DNA of 64,000 nucleotides, from contig CAJXPQ010000003.1 of the NCBI GenBank assembly GCA_913058265.1, forward strand, positions 124,001 through 188,000, written 5' to 3'. The first letter of the stretch is position 1, and every line of letters begins with the position of its first letter. Positions 35,110 to 44,198 of this stretch are shown here, in pieces. Both the position numbers and the translations under genes were made by a program. Under the pieces are notes generated by a model that was not told the DNA's origin, ran no database searches, and was given only the letters and a program-made list of their open reading frames with translations. Origin of the DNA: an uncultured Oligoflexia bacterium (GTDB lineage Bacteria; Bdellovibrionota; Bacteriovoracia; Bacteriovoracales; Bacteriovoracaceae).

Positions 35110-36780
35110 ATGGAGAATTTGGATACTTTTAAAATCATCTATACCGTGATGGGTGGACTTGGAATTTTCTTCTATGGAATGAGAATGATGAGTGATGCTC
35201 TTCAACAAGCAGCAAGTGATGTGATTACAAATGTCATTAACTCACTAACTTCAAATCGAATTTTGGCTGTTGTAGTTGGTATGATTGTTACCATGATTGT
35301 ACAGAGTTCATCTGTTACTACTGTTATGGTTGTTGGTTTTGTAAATGCTGGGTTAATGCAATTAACTCAAGCTATCGGAGTGATCTTCGGTTCAAATATT
35401 GGTACAACAATTACTGGTTGGATAATTTCAATTAAGGTTGGAAAGTACGGCTTGCTTTTAATAGGTCTTGGTATTTTTCCAGCACTTTTCTCAAAGAATC
35501 CAAAATTTCAAACTGCTGGTAAAGTTTTCTTTGGTATCGGTATGGTCTTTATGGGACTTGAGCTTATGAGTGGAGCCTTCAAACCTCTTAGGTCAAACTC
35601 AGAGTTTTTAAATATGATTAGTTACTTCTCTGGAGATCATTATGGTGCTTATTTTGCATCTATCTTAACCGGATGTTTACTAACAATTATTGTTCAATCA
35701 TCTTCGGCCATGCTTGGTATTACAATTGCTTTAGCTTCTTCTGGAGTTATTGGATTTAATACAGCTGCAGCTCTTGTTCTAGGTGAAAACATTGGAACAA
35801 CTATCACAGCAATTTTAGCTTCAGTAGGAACAACTACGAACGCTAAGCGTGCGGCACGGGCCCATGCTTTTTTCAATATCTTTGGTGTTGTTGTCGTCTT
35901 CTCTTTCTTACCATTTTATATAAACTTTATAGAGTGGTTAATTCCAGGTATGGCAGACTTTGTAGACGCGAGTGGAGATAAGCCAAATATTGCTACACAT
36001 ATTGCTGCCTCTCATACATTCTTTAACGTTACATCAACGCTTCTTTTCCTTCCGTTTTTGGGAGTACTTGCGAGATTCGTTACAAGAATTACTCCAGATC
36101 AAGAAAATGAAGGTAATCACTTAATATTCGTTGGTGAGGTAAGCGATACACTTCCAGCAACTGCGATTGTACAAGCCTCTTCAGAGGTTAAGAAGATGAA
36201 GGATGTTCTAGATAGAATGTTTAAAGCAACTAAAGGTTATCTACATAATCCTGATCCATCTGTTTTAGCTAAAATTCAAGATTACGAAAGAATCACTGAT
36301 AATATGCAAAAAGAGGTGACAGTTTTTCTATGTAAAGTGATGGAAAGACCAATGAGTGAACATCAGTCTAAGCAGTCACAGTCGATGATTAAAATTGTTG
36401 ATGAATTTGAGTCAATTGCTGATTACTTAGATCGTATAGCTAGATACAAATCAAAATATAAAAATCAAGTCCTGCCTGAAGAAATTAAAACCCAGTATTT
36501 TACTTATATGGATGATGTTTGGGACTTCGTTAATCTATGTTCTGCAGGAATTTACGATGGTGGAAACCATCATTTAGAATTGAGCTATAAAAAGAGTGAA
36601 GAACTTAGATTACTTGCTGATGATATGAGAGATCAACACTTAGTGAAGGTTTCTTCTGGAGATTACGACCCTCTAAGTGCACTTACTCATTCAGATATGG
36701 TAGTTGCAGTTAGAAAAATTAGAGCTCACGCGATGAACGTATCAACAGCAGTTGATTTAAGTCATCAAGCTGACTCTTAA
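35110..36780 (+). CDS. Na+/phosphate symporter with PhoU-like domain
   Basis: A 556-aa protein. Residues ~10-320 are 8-9 membrane segments holding two inverted repeats with the family motif: 'VQSSSVTTVMVVGFVNAG' and 'VQSSSAMLGITIALASSG'. Each is followed by a 'GxNIGTTIT' copy (GSNIGTTITG, GENIGTTITA). Residues ~350-550 are a helical PhoU-like domain. The family (NptA/PNaS) takes up phosphate with sodium, consistent with a marine habitat. An AAAGGAAAG ribosome site precedes the ATG. gshA follows by 9 nt, so they may share a transcript. Confidence 0.93.
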   Translation: MENLDTFKIIYTVMGGLGIFFYGMRMMSDALQQAASDVITNVINSLTSNRILAVVVGMIVTMIVQSSSVTTVMVVGFVNAGLMQLTQAIGVIFGSNIGTTITGWIISIKVGKYGLLLIGLGIFPALFSKNPKFQTAGKVFFGIGMVFMGLELMSGAFKPLRSNSEFLNMISYFSGDHYGAYFASILTGCLLTIIVQSSSAMLGITIALASSGVIGFNTAAALVLGENIGTTITAILASVGTTTNAKRAARAHAFFNIFGVVVVFSFLPFYINFIEWLIPGMADFVDASGDKPNIATHIAASHTFFNVTSTLLFLPFLGVLARFVTRITPDQENEGNHLIFVGEVSDTLPATAIVQASSEVKKMKDVLDRMFKATKGYLHNPDPSVLAKIQDYERITDNMQKEVTVFLCKVMERPMSEHQSKQSQSMIKIVDEFESIADYLDRIARYKSKYKNQVLPEEIKTQYFTYMDDVWDFVNLCSAGIYDGGNHHLELSYKKSEELRLLADDMRDQHLVKVSSGDYDPLSALTHSDMVVAVRKIRAHAMNVSTAVDLSHQADS

Positions 36781-36789
36781 GGCTAGAAC

Positions 36790-38316
36790 TTGTTTCTTCA
36801 AGAGCCTGAGCTGGCAATTCATATTAGGCAAGGGCTAGAGCGGGAAGCCTTAAGGTCTTTGCCAAGTGGAATGACTTCTCAGGTCTCACATCCTAGTGAG
36901 CTTGGTAGTAAGCTTACTCACGCTCATATCACAACTGATTACGCTGAAAACCTGCTAGAATTTATCACTGCGGTCCATCATAATACTAGTGGCTTATTAG
37001 ACGAACTATTATCTTTGCAGTCATTTACTCAAAAAAATATCGGTAATGAACTTATTTGGCCGACAAGTATGCCATGTGCGCTGCCAGTAGATGAGGGGAA
37101 TATTCCACTTGCCTATTATGGAGAGTCTAACGTTGGGAAACTTAAAACTCTCTACCGCAAAGGCCTCGGCCACCGTTATGGAAGACAAATGCAATCTATT
37201 GCAGGAGTTCATTATAATTTCTCATTAACTGACAGTTTTTGGGAACATAAGCATGAACAGGAGAAATCACTTCTTTCGCTTGCAGATTACAAAAGTGAAA
37301 ACTACTTCTCAATTATTAGAAATTTTCATAAGTATAAATGGATCCTTATGTACTTATTTGGGGCTTCACCTTTAGTAGATAAATCTTTTTTAACCGGTAG
37401 AGAACACAAATTAGAAAAATTAAACGATCATACATACTTTTCTCCAGAGGGTACTTCTTTACGTATGGGAGGACTTGGCTATACAAGTCAGGCTCAGGAA
37501 TCAATAGGTATATGTTATAATCAATTGGATACTTATATCAAAACCTTGGAGGAGGCTCGCTTACAGTCATTCCCTGAGTATGAGAGTCTTGGTTTAAAAA
37601 GTGGATCTGAACTTTTACAATTAAACACAAATATTTTACAAATTGATAATGAGTTCTACTCTACAATAAGACCTAAGAATATTGCACTTACAAGAGAAAG
37701 TGCTCTTATGGCCTTACACCACAGAGGTATAGAATATATTGAGATAAGATTGCTTGATCTTGATCCCTATTCAATTACTGGGATTGGAAAAGAGCAGATT
37801 TATTTTTTACACCTGTTCCTTCTCCATTGTTTAATTGAGGAATCACCTAAAATTTCTAATGAAGACTGTAGTGAGTTCGATAGCAATTTTAAGAAAGTTG
37901 TCACTCATGGGCGAGCTAAGACAGTTCAACTGTCGAACAAAGGGCAAAGTATATCTATGCATGATTGGATGGAAAACCTTTTTGATAGTCTGAGTCCTCT
38001 AGTTGACTCCCTTTCTACAGTAGATCCTTATTATAAGGTTGCATTTGACTTCCAAAGACGAAAAATTACCAATTTAGATTTATTGCCTTCACAGAAAATG
38101 ATTAATGATATGCATGGGAAGAAATTTGTAGATTACGGCTTAAACTTATCTTCCAACTATAAAAATCAATATCAGGAGTGTCTTAGTGCTTTTGAAAAGT
38201 TAAAAGATATGGCCAAAGAATCGTTTGAGGCGCAAAAAATTATAGAAGGAAATGATAAGTTATCATTTGAAGACTTCTTAGTTGAATACTTTGAAAACAT
38301 TAAAATAAAGTTTTAG
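36790..38316 (+). CDS. gshA: glutamate-cysteine ligase (E. coli GshA type)
   Basis: A 508-aa protein. 'IRQGLEREALRSLPSGMTS' and 'LTHAHITTDYAENLLEFIT' match the start of proteobacterial GshA. 'YGRQMQSIAGVHYNFSL' (ATP/substrate region), 'GTSLRMGGLGYTSQ' and 'IEYIEIRLLDLDPYS' are also diagnostic. It makes gamma-glutamylcysteine, the first step of glutathione synthesis. The start is TTG 36790 with no good ribosome site; the conserved region begins ~12 residues in, so little is missing. No gshB is in the window. It is followed after 6 nt by a hypothetical gene. Confidence 0.94.
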   Translation: MFLQEPELAIHIRQGLEREALRSLPSGMTSQVSHPSELGSKLTHAHITTDYAENLLEFITAVHHNTSGLLDELLSLQSFTQKNIGNELIWPTSMPCALPVDEGNIPLAYYGESNVGKLKTLYRKGLGHRYGRQMQSIAGVHYNFSLTDSFWEHKHEQEKSLLSLADYKSENYFSIIRNFHKYKWILMYLFGASPLVDKSFLTGREHKLEKLNDHTYFSPEGTSLRMGGLGYTSQAQESIGICYNQLDTYIKTLEEARLQSFPEYESLGLKSGSELLQLNTNILQIDNEFYSTIRPKNIALTRESALMALHHRGIEYIEIRLLDLDPYSITGIGKEQIYFLHLFLLHCLIEESPKISNEDCSEFDSNFKKVVTHGRAKTVQLSNKGQSISMHDWMENLFDSLSPLVDSLSTVDPYYKVAFDFQRRKITNLDLLPSQKMINDMHGKKFVDYGLNLSSNYKNQYQECLSAFEKLKDMAKESFEAQKIIEGNDKLSFEDFLVEYFENIKIKF

Positions 38317-38322
38317 GTAGAT

Positions 38323-38955
38323 ATGGTTCGGTATTTAAAATTAATTATAATTATATTTGGTTCAATAGGGATTATTGCCGCTAGCTTTTTCTATTTCCAA
38401 AATAAAACAGATATATCTTATGCCTTAGAGTACGGGGATAAAATTGATTATGCTGAACTAGCGAAAAGTTGTCCTGATGGTTATATTTATCCGTGCTTAA
38501 GAGATGTCTTCGAAAGCTATTTGGCAGAAGTCTCCTTAACAGGAACGAGCATGGGCCTGAAAATGGTTTTCTCTGTGATGGATTATGATAAGGATAGAAC
38601 AAAGCGTTTTAAGTCTGAACAACATCGTGACCTTCAATATTCGATTAACTATTTAGAAATTAATAATATGGCGATTAAAAATCCAATTAAAAGGTACCAT
38701 GGCTTTGATAGTCTTTATGGAGGCTATATTGCAACTCTTACCAGGTATTACGACAAGGCTTACCACTTTAGTGATAATATCATTATTGGACTTGAAGGGT
38801 ATGAGGGAATCAAAACTCTTAATGATAAAGCACTAGAAGCAGACTTAACGCAGCAACTAGAAGTTTTGAAAAATGACTACTATAGCACCAAGCAAGTAGT
38901 CGAGATTTTTCTAGAGGCTGAGTTAAATAAGATTGACGCAAGGCGCGATAAGTGA
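38323..38955 (+). CDS. hypothetical protein with one membrane anchor
   Basis: A 210-aa protein with a single N-terminal hydrophobic helix (YLKLIIIIFGSIGIIAASFFYF), which could be an uncleaved signal anchor. The rest is mostly helical, with two Cys (SCPDGYIYPC) early that might form a disulfide in the periplasm. No domain was recognised. It lies 6 nt after gshA and is probably the last gene of that transcript, since a promoter follows for the next gene. Confidence 0.65.
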   Translation: MVRYLKLIIIIFGSIGIIAASFFYFQNKTDISYALEYGDKIDYAELAKSCPDGYIYPCLRDVFESYLAEVSLTGTSMGLKMVFSVMDYDKDRTKRFKSEQHRDLQYSINYLEINNMAIKNPIKRYHGFDSLYGGYIATLTRYYDKAYHFSDNIIIGLEGYEGIKTLNDKALEADLTQQLEVLKNDYYSTKQVVEIFLEAELNKIDARRDK

Positions 38956-38981
38956 GCCGTATATTACGGTAGATAAAATAC

Positions 38982-39010
38982 TTATCAATTTCTGTCTAAA
39001 AAGATATAAT
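38982..39010 (+). promoter_or_regulatory. promoter of the IMPDH/GMP reductase-type gene
   Basis: TTATCA (38982-38987) and consensus TATAAT (39005-39010) with a 17-nt spacer, ~35 nt before ATG 39045. A small CCGTA-TAT-TACGG inverted repeat at 38958-38970 lies just upstream. Confidence 0.6.
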
Positions 39011-39044
39011 CGGCACTCACGCAAACACAAACTTGGAGAAACAT

Positions 39045-40103
39045 ATGGGTTTAATGTTTAAGTCAACAGAGATAACTGAGAGAAATGTAGGTCTAACTTA
39101 TGATGATGTACTATTAATGCCTCGTCACTGCGAAATAGAATCTAGAAAGACTCCAAGTTTAGAAGCACGGCTTACTAAAAATAAAAAAATGGGACTTCCT
39201 TTTATTGCTGCCAATATGGATACAGTTACAGAGACTGAAATGGCGATGAAGATGGCAGAGATTGGGGCCCATGCAATACTTCACCGCTTTATGGACACAG
39301 AAGCTCAAATCGTAATGGTTAAGCAGCTTCTCGAGATGCGTGGGAAGTTTCCTCACTTGCATGTTTCAGCAAGTGTTGGAGTAAAAGAAGAGGGAATGAG
39401 AAGAGCGGATGCTCTTGCAGATGCTGGAATTGAAATTCTTACCCTCGATATTGCTCATGGTGATTCTGTCATGATGATGGATACTCTTAATTATATTAAG
39501 AAAACCCATCCCCATATTGATGTTATTGCTGGAAATGTGGCAATGCCGGATGGTGTGAAGAGATTCATTGACGCTGGAGCAGATGCAGTGAAAGTTGGAA
39601 TTGGCCCTGGCTCTATGTGTACAACTCGAATCATTACTGGATGTGGTGTTCCTCAACTTACTGCTGTTGCGCTTTGTGTGGCAGAAGCTAAGAAACATAA
39701 TATTCCAGTTATTGCAGATGGTGGGATTAAGACATCAGGGGATATAGTTAAAGCTCTTGCAGCTGGAGCAGAGACTGTTATGCTAGGTTCAATGCTTTCA
39801 GGAGCTCTTGAAACTCCAGGCGAGCTTCAGGGTGGAATGAAAAAATATCGTGGTATGGCCTCAAAAGATGCTCAAGTCTCTTGGAGAGGAAATATGCAAA
39901 AAGGTATGGCACCTGAAGGTGAGTCTAGATTGATTCCTTGTAAAGGTTCTGTTGAAAATATTATTGATGAGCTTTCCGGTGGAGTAAGGTCAGGAATGAC
40001 TTACCTAAATGCTACAAACTTATCAGAGATTTGTGAAAATGCTCTTTTCATGGAGATGTCTACTAATGGTATTTCAGAGTCAAGACCTCACGGTATGAAA
40101 TGA
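39045..40103 (+). CDS. IMP dehydrogenase/GMP reductase family enzyme without CBS domains
   Basis: The start is at ATG 39045, 6 nt after a GGAG site. The protein is 352 aa, GMP reductase size. The TIM barrel opens '[18 protein letters not shown]' and has '[15 protein letters not shown]'. The catalytic loop '[20 protein letters not shown]' contains the nucleophilic Cys. '[10 protein letters not shown]', '[20 protein letters not shown]' and the end 'ESRPHG' resemble IMPDH. The missing CBS pair and length suggest GMP reductase (guaC), yet the loop and C-terminus are IMPDH-like. I leave the direction of the reaction open. Confidence 0.88.
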   Translation: MGLMFKSTEITERNVGLTYDDVLLMPRHCEIESRKTPSLEARLTKNKKMGLPFIAANMDTVTETEMAMKMAEIGAHAILHRFMDTEAQIVMVKQLLEMRGKFPHLHVSASVGVKEEGMRRADALADAGIEILTLDIAHGDSVMMMDTLNYIKKTHPHIDVIAGNVAMPDGVKRFIDAGADAVKVGIGPGSMCTTRIITGCGVPQLTAVALCVAEAKKHNIPVIADGGIKTSGDIVKALAAGAETVMLGSMLSGALETPGELQGGMKKYRGMASKDAQVSWRGNMQKGMAPEGESRLIPCKGSVENIIDELSGGVRSGMTYLNATNLSEICENALFMEMSTNGISESRPHGMK

Positions 40104-40119
40104 TAGATAATCTAAGGAT

Positions 40120-41895
40120 ATGTCATTGAAAAGTGTTTACGACATTGTTTGTTCCTACGAAAAAGTAAAACTACATTTAGAGAAATTTCCAGACGATAAA
40201 AAGAAAGTTTATAAGTGTATTGATGAAATTAAGGGTGGCTATAGTAAGAATGCAGTCGCCGGTCTTGAAAAATTTTTAGATAAAACATTTGTGAAACTCT
40301 ATGATGGAGTAAACCTTGAAGTCCCAGAGGGCTTTGAATTAAAAGAAGTCCTCGAGAATTATCATGTGGTGATATGTCCTAATCACCAGTCCCATGCAGA
40401 CTATATTGCCATTCAATATGTTCTTTATAAAAGATATCGATTACCTGTTTTTATCGCTGCCGGAATTAATCTTAATATTTTTCCAATTGGAGATCTTTTT
40501 AAGAAGTGTGGAGCATTCTTTATTCGAAGAAGATTTGATGATGAGATATATAAGATCGCTTTTCAGGGCTATATTTATTATCTTTTAAAAACAGATAAAG
40601 TTGTTGAGTTCTTCTTTGAAGGCGGGCGAACCAGAACTGGAAAACTACTTCCGCCGAAATTTGGTTTGTTTAGTATGATACTTGATGCTCACACTAAGTT
40701 TGGTGATAATAAAAAGCCACTAATGTTTATTCCAGTTTCAATCGCTCACGAACATATCCCTGAAGAAGGGGCACACGCAAAAGAGCTAAGTGGCGCAAAG
40801 AAAGAAAAAGAAAAACCAACTCAATTATTAAAGCTTTTTAAACTATTTAGTAAAAAACTTGGGACTGTTCATATTAGGTTTAGTGAAGGGATCATTGTTG
40901 AAGATAATGAGTTTGATTTAAAGAAAAAAACACAAGATCTTGCCTTCGAAACATTTAGACGCGTAGGTAAGGCCATGCCTATAACTCCGTCTGCTTTGCT
41001 CTCATTGATTATGCTCGATGAGGCCGCAGGTGCTTTGACTTGGAAGCAGATTGAGTCCAAAGCATTGGATGTAATTAACTACTGTGAATTCATGGATATC
41101 ACACTTACTAAGTCTCTCCTTGGTGATGAAGCATTACAGTCTTTAAGGACTGCAATGGATATGTTCATTAACAATAAAAAAGTAGAGCTAATTAAGAAAG
41201 AAAAACTGAACCAAGTTTTTTATAAAGTTCAAGATAATAGTCGTGTGCACCTTCTTTATCACAAAAATATGATTGTCCATCACTTCTTTGTGCCTACAAT
41301 TATTAATTCCACATGGTTTAATATATTTAATGGAAGTATCAAAACAGAGCTTGCTCTTAAGAAGTTTCTACTTGTGAAGCGTAAAGAGTTGAAATATGAG
41401 TTCTATCTTCCACAGACTACAGAAATGATTTCTGAGGGGCTTAAAATTATTGAGTATGCTGTAGGTAGAAAGGTAATTGGGCTAGGAGAGTTTTTAAACT
41501 TGAGTATGGATGATCTCTATAAAATTGCGACTAAAGTGAGGCGCTTCTCAACAGCACTAAGTTATATTTATGAGGCCTACTATATCAGCGCTGTTACCGT
41601 AAAATATCTTGGAGAAACTAAATTTACTGAGGAGAAATACCTTCAGGTGTCTGAAGAGTTATTTTTGATGGAAAAAGAGCATGGACGAGTCGTAAAGTAC
41701 TCAGAAGCATTCACTATACCAAAAATGAAGTCGACCCTGAACTATCTTGAAAATTTAAAACTTATCTCAAAAAATGATAAGAATGAGTACGAGGTTATTG
41801 ATCATAAAAAAGTAAACACACTTATTGAGAAATTCAATCGCGATATCAATGATCAGGTGGCGATCAATATTAAATTTAACTCAGATGAAAACTAG
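40120..41895 (+). CDS. glycerol-3-phosphate acyltransferase, PlsB-like
   Basis: A 591-aa protein. The acyltransferase motifs are in order: I 'VVICPNHQSHADYIA' (His89, Asp94 of HX4D), II 'FPIGDLFKKCGAFFIRRRF', III 'EFFFEGGRTRTGKLLPPKFG', IV 'LMFIPVSIAHEHI'. The extra ~300 C-terminal residues are helical, as in PlsB and DHAP acyltransferases; full PlsB is ~800 aa, so this is a shorter form. It starts phospholipid synthesis at the inner membrane. An AAGGAT ribosome site precedes ATG 40120. Its end overlaps the next gene by 11 nt. Confidence 0.88.
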   Translation: MSLKSVYDIVCSYEKVKLHLEKFPDDKKKVYKCIDEIKGGYSKNAVAGLEKFLDKTFVKLYDGVNLEVPEGFELKEVLENYHVVICPNHQSHADYIAIQYVLYKRYRLPVFIAAGINLNIFPIGDLFKKCGAFFIRRRFDDEIYKIAFQGYIYYLLKTDKVVEFFFEGGRTRTGKLLPPKFGLFSMILDAHTKFGDNKKPLMFIPVSIAHEHIPEEGAHAKELSGAKKEKEKPTQLLKLFKLFSKKLGTVHIRFSEGIIVEDNEFDLKKKTQDLAFETFRRVGKAMPITPSALLSLIMLDEAAGALTWKQIESKALDVINYCEFMDITLTKSLLGDEALQSLRTAMDMFINNKKVELIKKEKLNQVFYKVQDNSRVHLLYHKNMIVHHFFVPTIINSTWFNIFNGSIKTELALKKFLLVKRKELKYEFYLPQTTEMISEGLKIIEYAVGRKVIGLGEFLNLSMDDLYKIATKVRRFSTALSYIYEAYYISAVTVKYLGETKFTEEKYLQVSEELFLMEKEHGRVVKYSEAFTIPKMKSTLNYLENLKLISKNDKNEYEVIDHKKVNTLIEKFNRDINDQVAINIKFNSDEN

Positions 41896-42265
41896 CGCTC
41901 AAATTGGAAATTTACGTTGTATTGTAAAAGAGATCTTAAGGCCGACTTTTGCTTCAAAAGAGCTTGAACAGATTGATAATATCCTTAATGAATCCTCCCA
42001 AGTCTCTTTATCTCATACAGATGCTTGCTTCTACAAAATTGAAGGTAAGTACTTTGTTGGGCGTGAGGTCTTGGGCTTTGCTGGTAACATCTCAATGATT
42101 GATAATATTTCCGTTTTAGACTTAAAGTCAGCTGATTATGGTTACCAACTTCAGCTATTTAATGATTATAGTGAGCTTTATCAGTATTTGGACTCTTGTA
42201 ATCAGTCGATTGTACGCATAAAAGTTAAGGGTTTTGAATTTCATTGTTTTGTGTGCGATGCGTAG
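41885..42265 (+). CDS. hypothetical protein coupled to the acyltransferase
   Basis: A 126-aa protein from ATG 41885, which lies inside the last codons of the acyltransferase (11-nt overlap). This start is preferred to the upstream in-frame codons because it is an ATG with coupling. The sequence is soluble and mixed alpha/beta, without signal or membrane segment. 'CFYKIEGKYFVGREVLGFAG' and 'IVRIKVKGFEFHCFVC' are beta-strand-rich. No family was recognised. The overlap suggests a link with lipid synthesis, but that is only context. Confidence 0.6.
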   Translation: MKTSAQIGNLRCIVKEILRPTFASKELEQIDNILNESSQVSLSHTDACFYKIEGKYFVGREVLGFAGNISMIDNISVLDLKSADYGYQLQLFNDYSELYQYLDSCNQSIVRIKVKGFEFHCFVCDA

Positions 42266-42321
42266 AGCTTTTTTTTGTAATGTTTAATTATTTTAATTGG
42301 TTAATTACAGAAGAGTTGCTA

Positions 42322-42327
42322 TATAAT
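42322..42327 (+). promoter_or_regulatory. -10 element before infC
   Basis: A consensus TATAAT lies 36 nt before the infC start. TTGGTT at 42297-42302 would be a -35 with a long 19-nt spacer. A second option is TTGCTA (42316-42321) with TAGTAT (42338-42343). Either would drive infC-rpmI-rplT. Confidence 0.4.
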
Positions 42328-42362
42328 TATAGGTATTTAGTATATATGTTTGGAGGTATATC

Positions 42363-42905
42363 ATATCAAAGTTTAGTAGAGGTTATAAAGAGCAAGGACC
42401 AAGAGTAAATGATCAAATTAGAGTTACTGAAGTTAGGTTAATAACTGACACTGGTGAGCCTCTTGGAGTTGTTAGTATAGCAGCTGCAAAAGAAAGGGCC
42501 GATGAGGTTGGACTTGATTTAGTAGAGGTTTCTCCCAATGCTAAACCACCTGTAGTAAAGATTATTGATTATGGTAAATATAAGTATCAGCAACAAAAGA
42601 AAGCTGCTGAAGCTAAGAAGAAGCAAGTCACAATTCAGGTTAAAGAAGTTAAATTCAGACCTGCTATCGATATTCATGATTTAAATGTAAAGCTTAAGAA
42701 TGTTGCCCGTTTCCTTGAGCAAGGTGACAAGGTCAAATTACTTATGCAATTTCGCGGTAGAGAGATGGCCCATAGAGATATTGGTCTTGGCCGCTTTAGA
42801 GAGATCATTAAAGGAATCGTTGATGAATACGAAGCCGTTATTGAGTCTCCTCTTAAGATGATGGGAAATAGAGCAATTTGTATGATTGCCCCGAAAAAGA
42901 AGTAA
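42363..42905 (+). CDS. infC: translation initiation factor IF-3 with an ATA start codon
   Basis: A 180-aa protein that is IF-3 from end to end: 'GYKEQGPRVNDQIRVTEVRL' (N-domain), 'GEPLGVVSIAAAKERADEVG', 'DLVEVSPNAKPPVVKIIDYGKYKYQ', then the C-domain 'VKEVKFRPAIDIHDLNVKL' and 'FRGREMAHRDIG'. There is no ATG, GTG or TTG at the front. A strong GGAGG (42352-42356) lies 6 nt before ATA 42363, which gives (M)SKFSRGYKEQ, a complete IF-3 N-terminus. E. coli infC uses ATT, which lets IF-3 repress its own translation; ATA would do the same. The operon infC-rpmI-rplT is classical. Confidence 0.95.
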   Translation: MSKFSRGYKEQGPRVNDQIRVTEVRLITDTGEPLGVVSIAAAKERADEVGLDLVEVSPNAKPPVVKIIDYGKYKYQQQKKAAEAKKKQVTIQVKEVKFRPAIDIHDLNVKLKNVARFLEQGDKVKLLMQFRGREMAHRDIGLGRFREIIKGIVDEYEAVIESPLKMMGNRAICMIAPKKK

Positions 42906-43014
42906 AACCTACAAAACCACTTACTTTTATGGAATTTTTTCTTTGCCTATCAATATAGTCGTGATAGATATATCTAGCTAAAAATTTAAGTTATACATGT
43001 TTAGGAGTATACCA

Positions 43015-43215
43015 ATGCCAAAAATGAAGACAAGAAGAGCTGTTGCTAAGAGAATTAGTGTAACTGCTTCTGGAAAAGTTAAAATAAAAAAAGCTAATCT
43101 TAGACACATTCTAACTAAGAAAAAGCAAAAAAATAAAGTTTCGGCCAGAAAAGCGGGATATTTGAACGCTAAAGATGGACAAAATATGTTAAAGGCAGCT
43201 CCTTACGTAAAGTAA
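43015..43215 (+). CDS. rpmI: 50S ribosomal protein L35
   Basis: A 66-aa protein from ATG 43015 after TAGGAG. 'MPKMKTRRAVAKRISVTASGKVK' and 'RHILTKKKQKNK' are the L35 signature. The length is normal. It lies between infC and rplT, the standard order. Confidence 0.97.
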   Translation: MPKMKTRRAVAKRISVTASGKVKIKKANLRHILTKKKQKNKVSARKAGYLNAKDGQNMLKAAPYVK

Positions 43216-43240
43216 GCAGCTTATAATAATCTAAGCAATT

Positions 43241-43271
43241 GTAGGGATCAAAGCGATATTTATCCTCCTAC
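43241..43271 (+). promoter_or_regulatory. possible hairpin in the rpmI-rplT gap
   Basis: GTAGGGAT (from 43241) can pair imperfectly with ATCCTCCTAC (to 43271) across a 13-nt loop. It is 28 nt before the rplT start, where L20 autoregulatory structures sit in other bacteria. The pairing includes a bulge or wobble, so the call is tentative. Confidence 0.3.
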
Positions 43272-43298
43272 CGTTCACCACTAACTGAGGAGTTATTT

Positions 43299-43643
43299 AT
43301 GTCTAGAGTAAGACGTGGTTTTAAAGCAAGAAGAAGAAGAAATAAAGTATTAAAACTTGCTAAAGGTTTTCACTTCGACCGTAGAAGAAAGTACAAGCAC
43401 ACTGCAGAGACAGTTAAAAGAGCACTTCACAACATGTACAAGGGAAGAAGACTTCTCAAAAGAGACATGAGAAGACTTTGGATTGTACGTATTAATGCAG
43501 CCTCTAAAGCAGTTGGAACATCATACTCAAAGTTTATGAGTAGTCTTAAAAAGAACGATGTTACGCTGAATAGAAAAATGCTTGCAGAGATTGCTGCAAG
43601 AGATTTTGAAGGTTTTAAGGCAATTCATTCCGCTTTAAAATAA
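43299..43643 (+). CDS. rplT: 50S ribosomal protein L20
   Basis: A 114-aa protein with 'MSRVRRGFKARRRRNKVLKLAKG' at the N-terminus, then 'RRKYKHTAETVKRALHNMYKGRR' and 'LWIVRINAASKAVG', all L20 features. It binds 23S rRNA early in assembly and represses its own operon in several bacteria. The ribosome site is TGAGGAG. A strong terminator follows 33 nt later. Confidence 0.97.
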   Translation: MSRVRRGFKARRRRNKVLKLAKGFHFDRRRKYKHTAETVKRALHNMYKGRRLLKRDMRRLWIVRINAASKAVGTSYSKFMSSLKKNDVTLNRKMLAEIAARDFEGFKAIHSALK

Positions 43644-43676
43644 AATTTATTTAATTTTGCGTTAAATATACATAAG

Positions 43677-43713
43677 CTCCCGATTTTTTTACATAAATCG
43701 GGAGTTTTTTTTT
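43677..43713 (+). terminator. intrinsic terminator of infC-rpmI-rplT
   Basis: The stem CTCCCGATTT (43677-43686) pairs with AAATCGGGAG (43695-43704), a perfect 10-bp stem with an 8-nt loop, followed by nine Ts. Confidence 0.95.
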
Positions 43714-43786
43714 GTAAAAAATTTACTTGTCTGATAACCTAATAATAAGAACTTAGATCATTTTGTTTAAATCATGGAGGATTTGA

Positions 43787-44179
43787 ATGAGCGTCACAAA
43801 AGCGGACATAGTAGAAAGAGTTTACAAGGAAGCAGGGTTTTCAAAAAAAGAAGCTGCAGACTTAGTAGACTTAATCTTTAAGGTAATTAAAGATACTCTT
43901 GCAAGAGGAGAGAAAGTTAAAATCTCAGGATTTGGAAACTTCTCTATCAGAGACAAAGCAACTAGAGTAGGGAGAAATCCTCAGACTGGTGAAGCTATGA
44001 ATATCTCAGCAAGAAGGGTATTAACTTTCAAGCCATCTCAGATTTTAAGAGATGATATTACTGAAAGGTACAAGCACAGAATTGATAAGGATGGAAAAGA
44101 AGATAAATCTATTCCTGCGAAAGAAGGAAAGCCTAGGGCCCTTAGTTCGTTCTTAAATAATATAGAAGACGAAGATTAA
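43787..44179 (+). CDS. ihfA: integration host factor alpha-like DNA-binding protein
   Basis: A 130-aa protein. Residues 1-95 are the HU/IHF fold: 'MSVTKADIVERVYKEAGFSKKEAADLVDLIF', 'GEKVKISGFGNFSIRDKATRVGRNPQTGEAM' and 'RRVLTFKPSQILRDDI'. The Pro in 'GRNPQTG' intercalates into DNA. The spacing and 'KISGFGNF' favour IHF-alpha over HU. An extra ~30-residue charged tail follows. It bends DNA. Following the L20 operon and preceding a MerR gene is the order seen in other bacteria. Confidence 0.9.
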   Translation: MSVTKADIVERVYKEAGFSKKEAADLVDLIFKVIKDTLARGEKVKISGFGNFSIRDKATRVGRNPQTGEAMNISARRVLTFKPSQILRDDITERYKHRIDKDGKEDKSIPAKEGKPRALSSFLNNIEDED

Positions 44180-44198
44180 TCGTCTCATTGAGGATTAA

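Noticed and set aside
38958-38970. CCGTA-TAT-TACGG as a terminator after 38955
   Set aside because: The stem is 5 bp and no T-run follows; it lies just upstream of a promoter and may be an operator at most.
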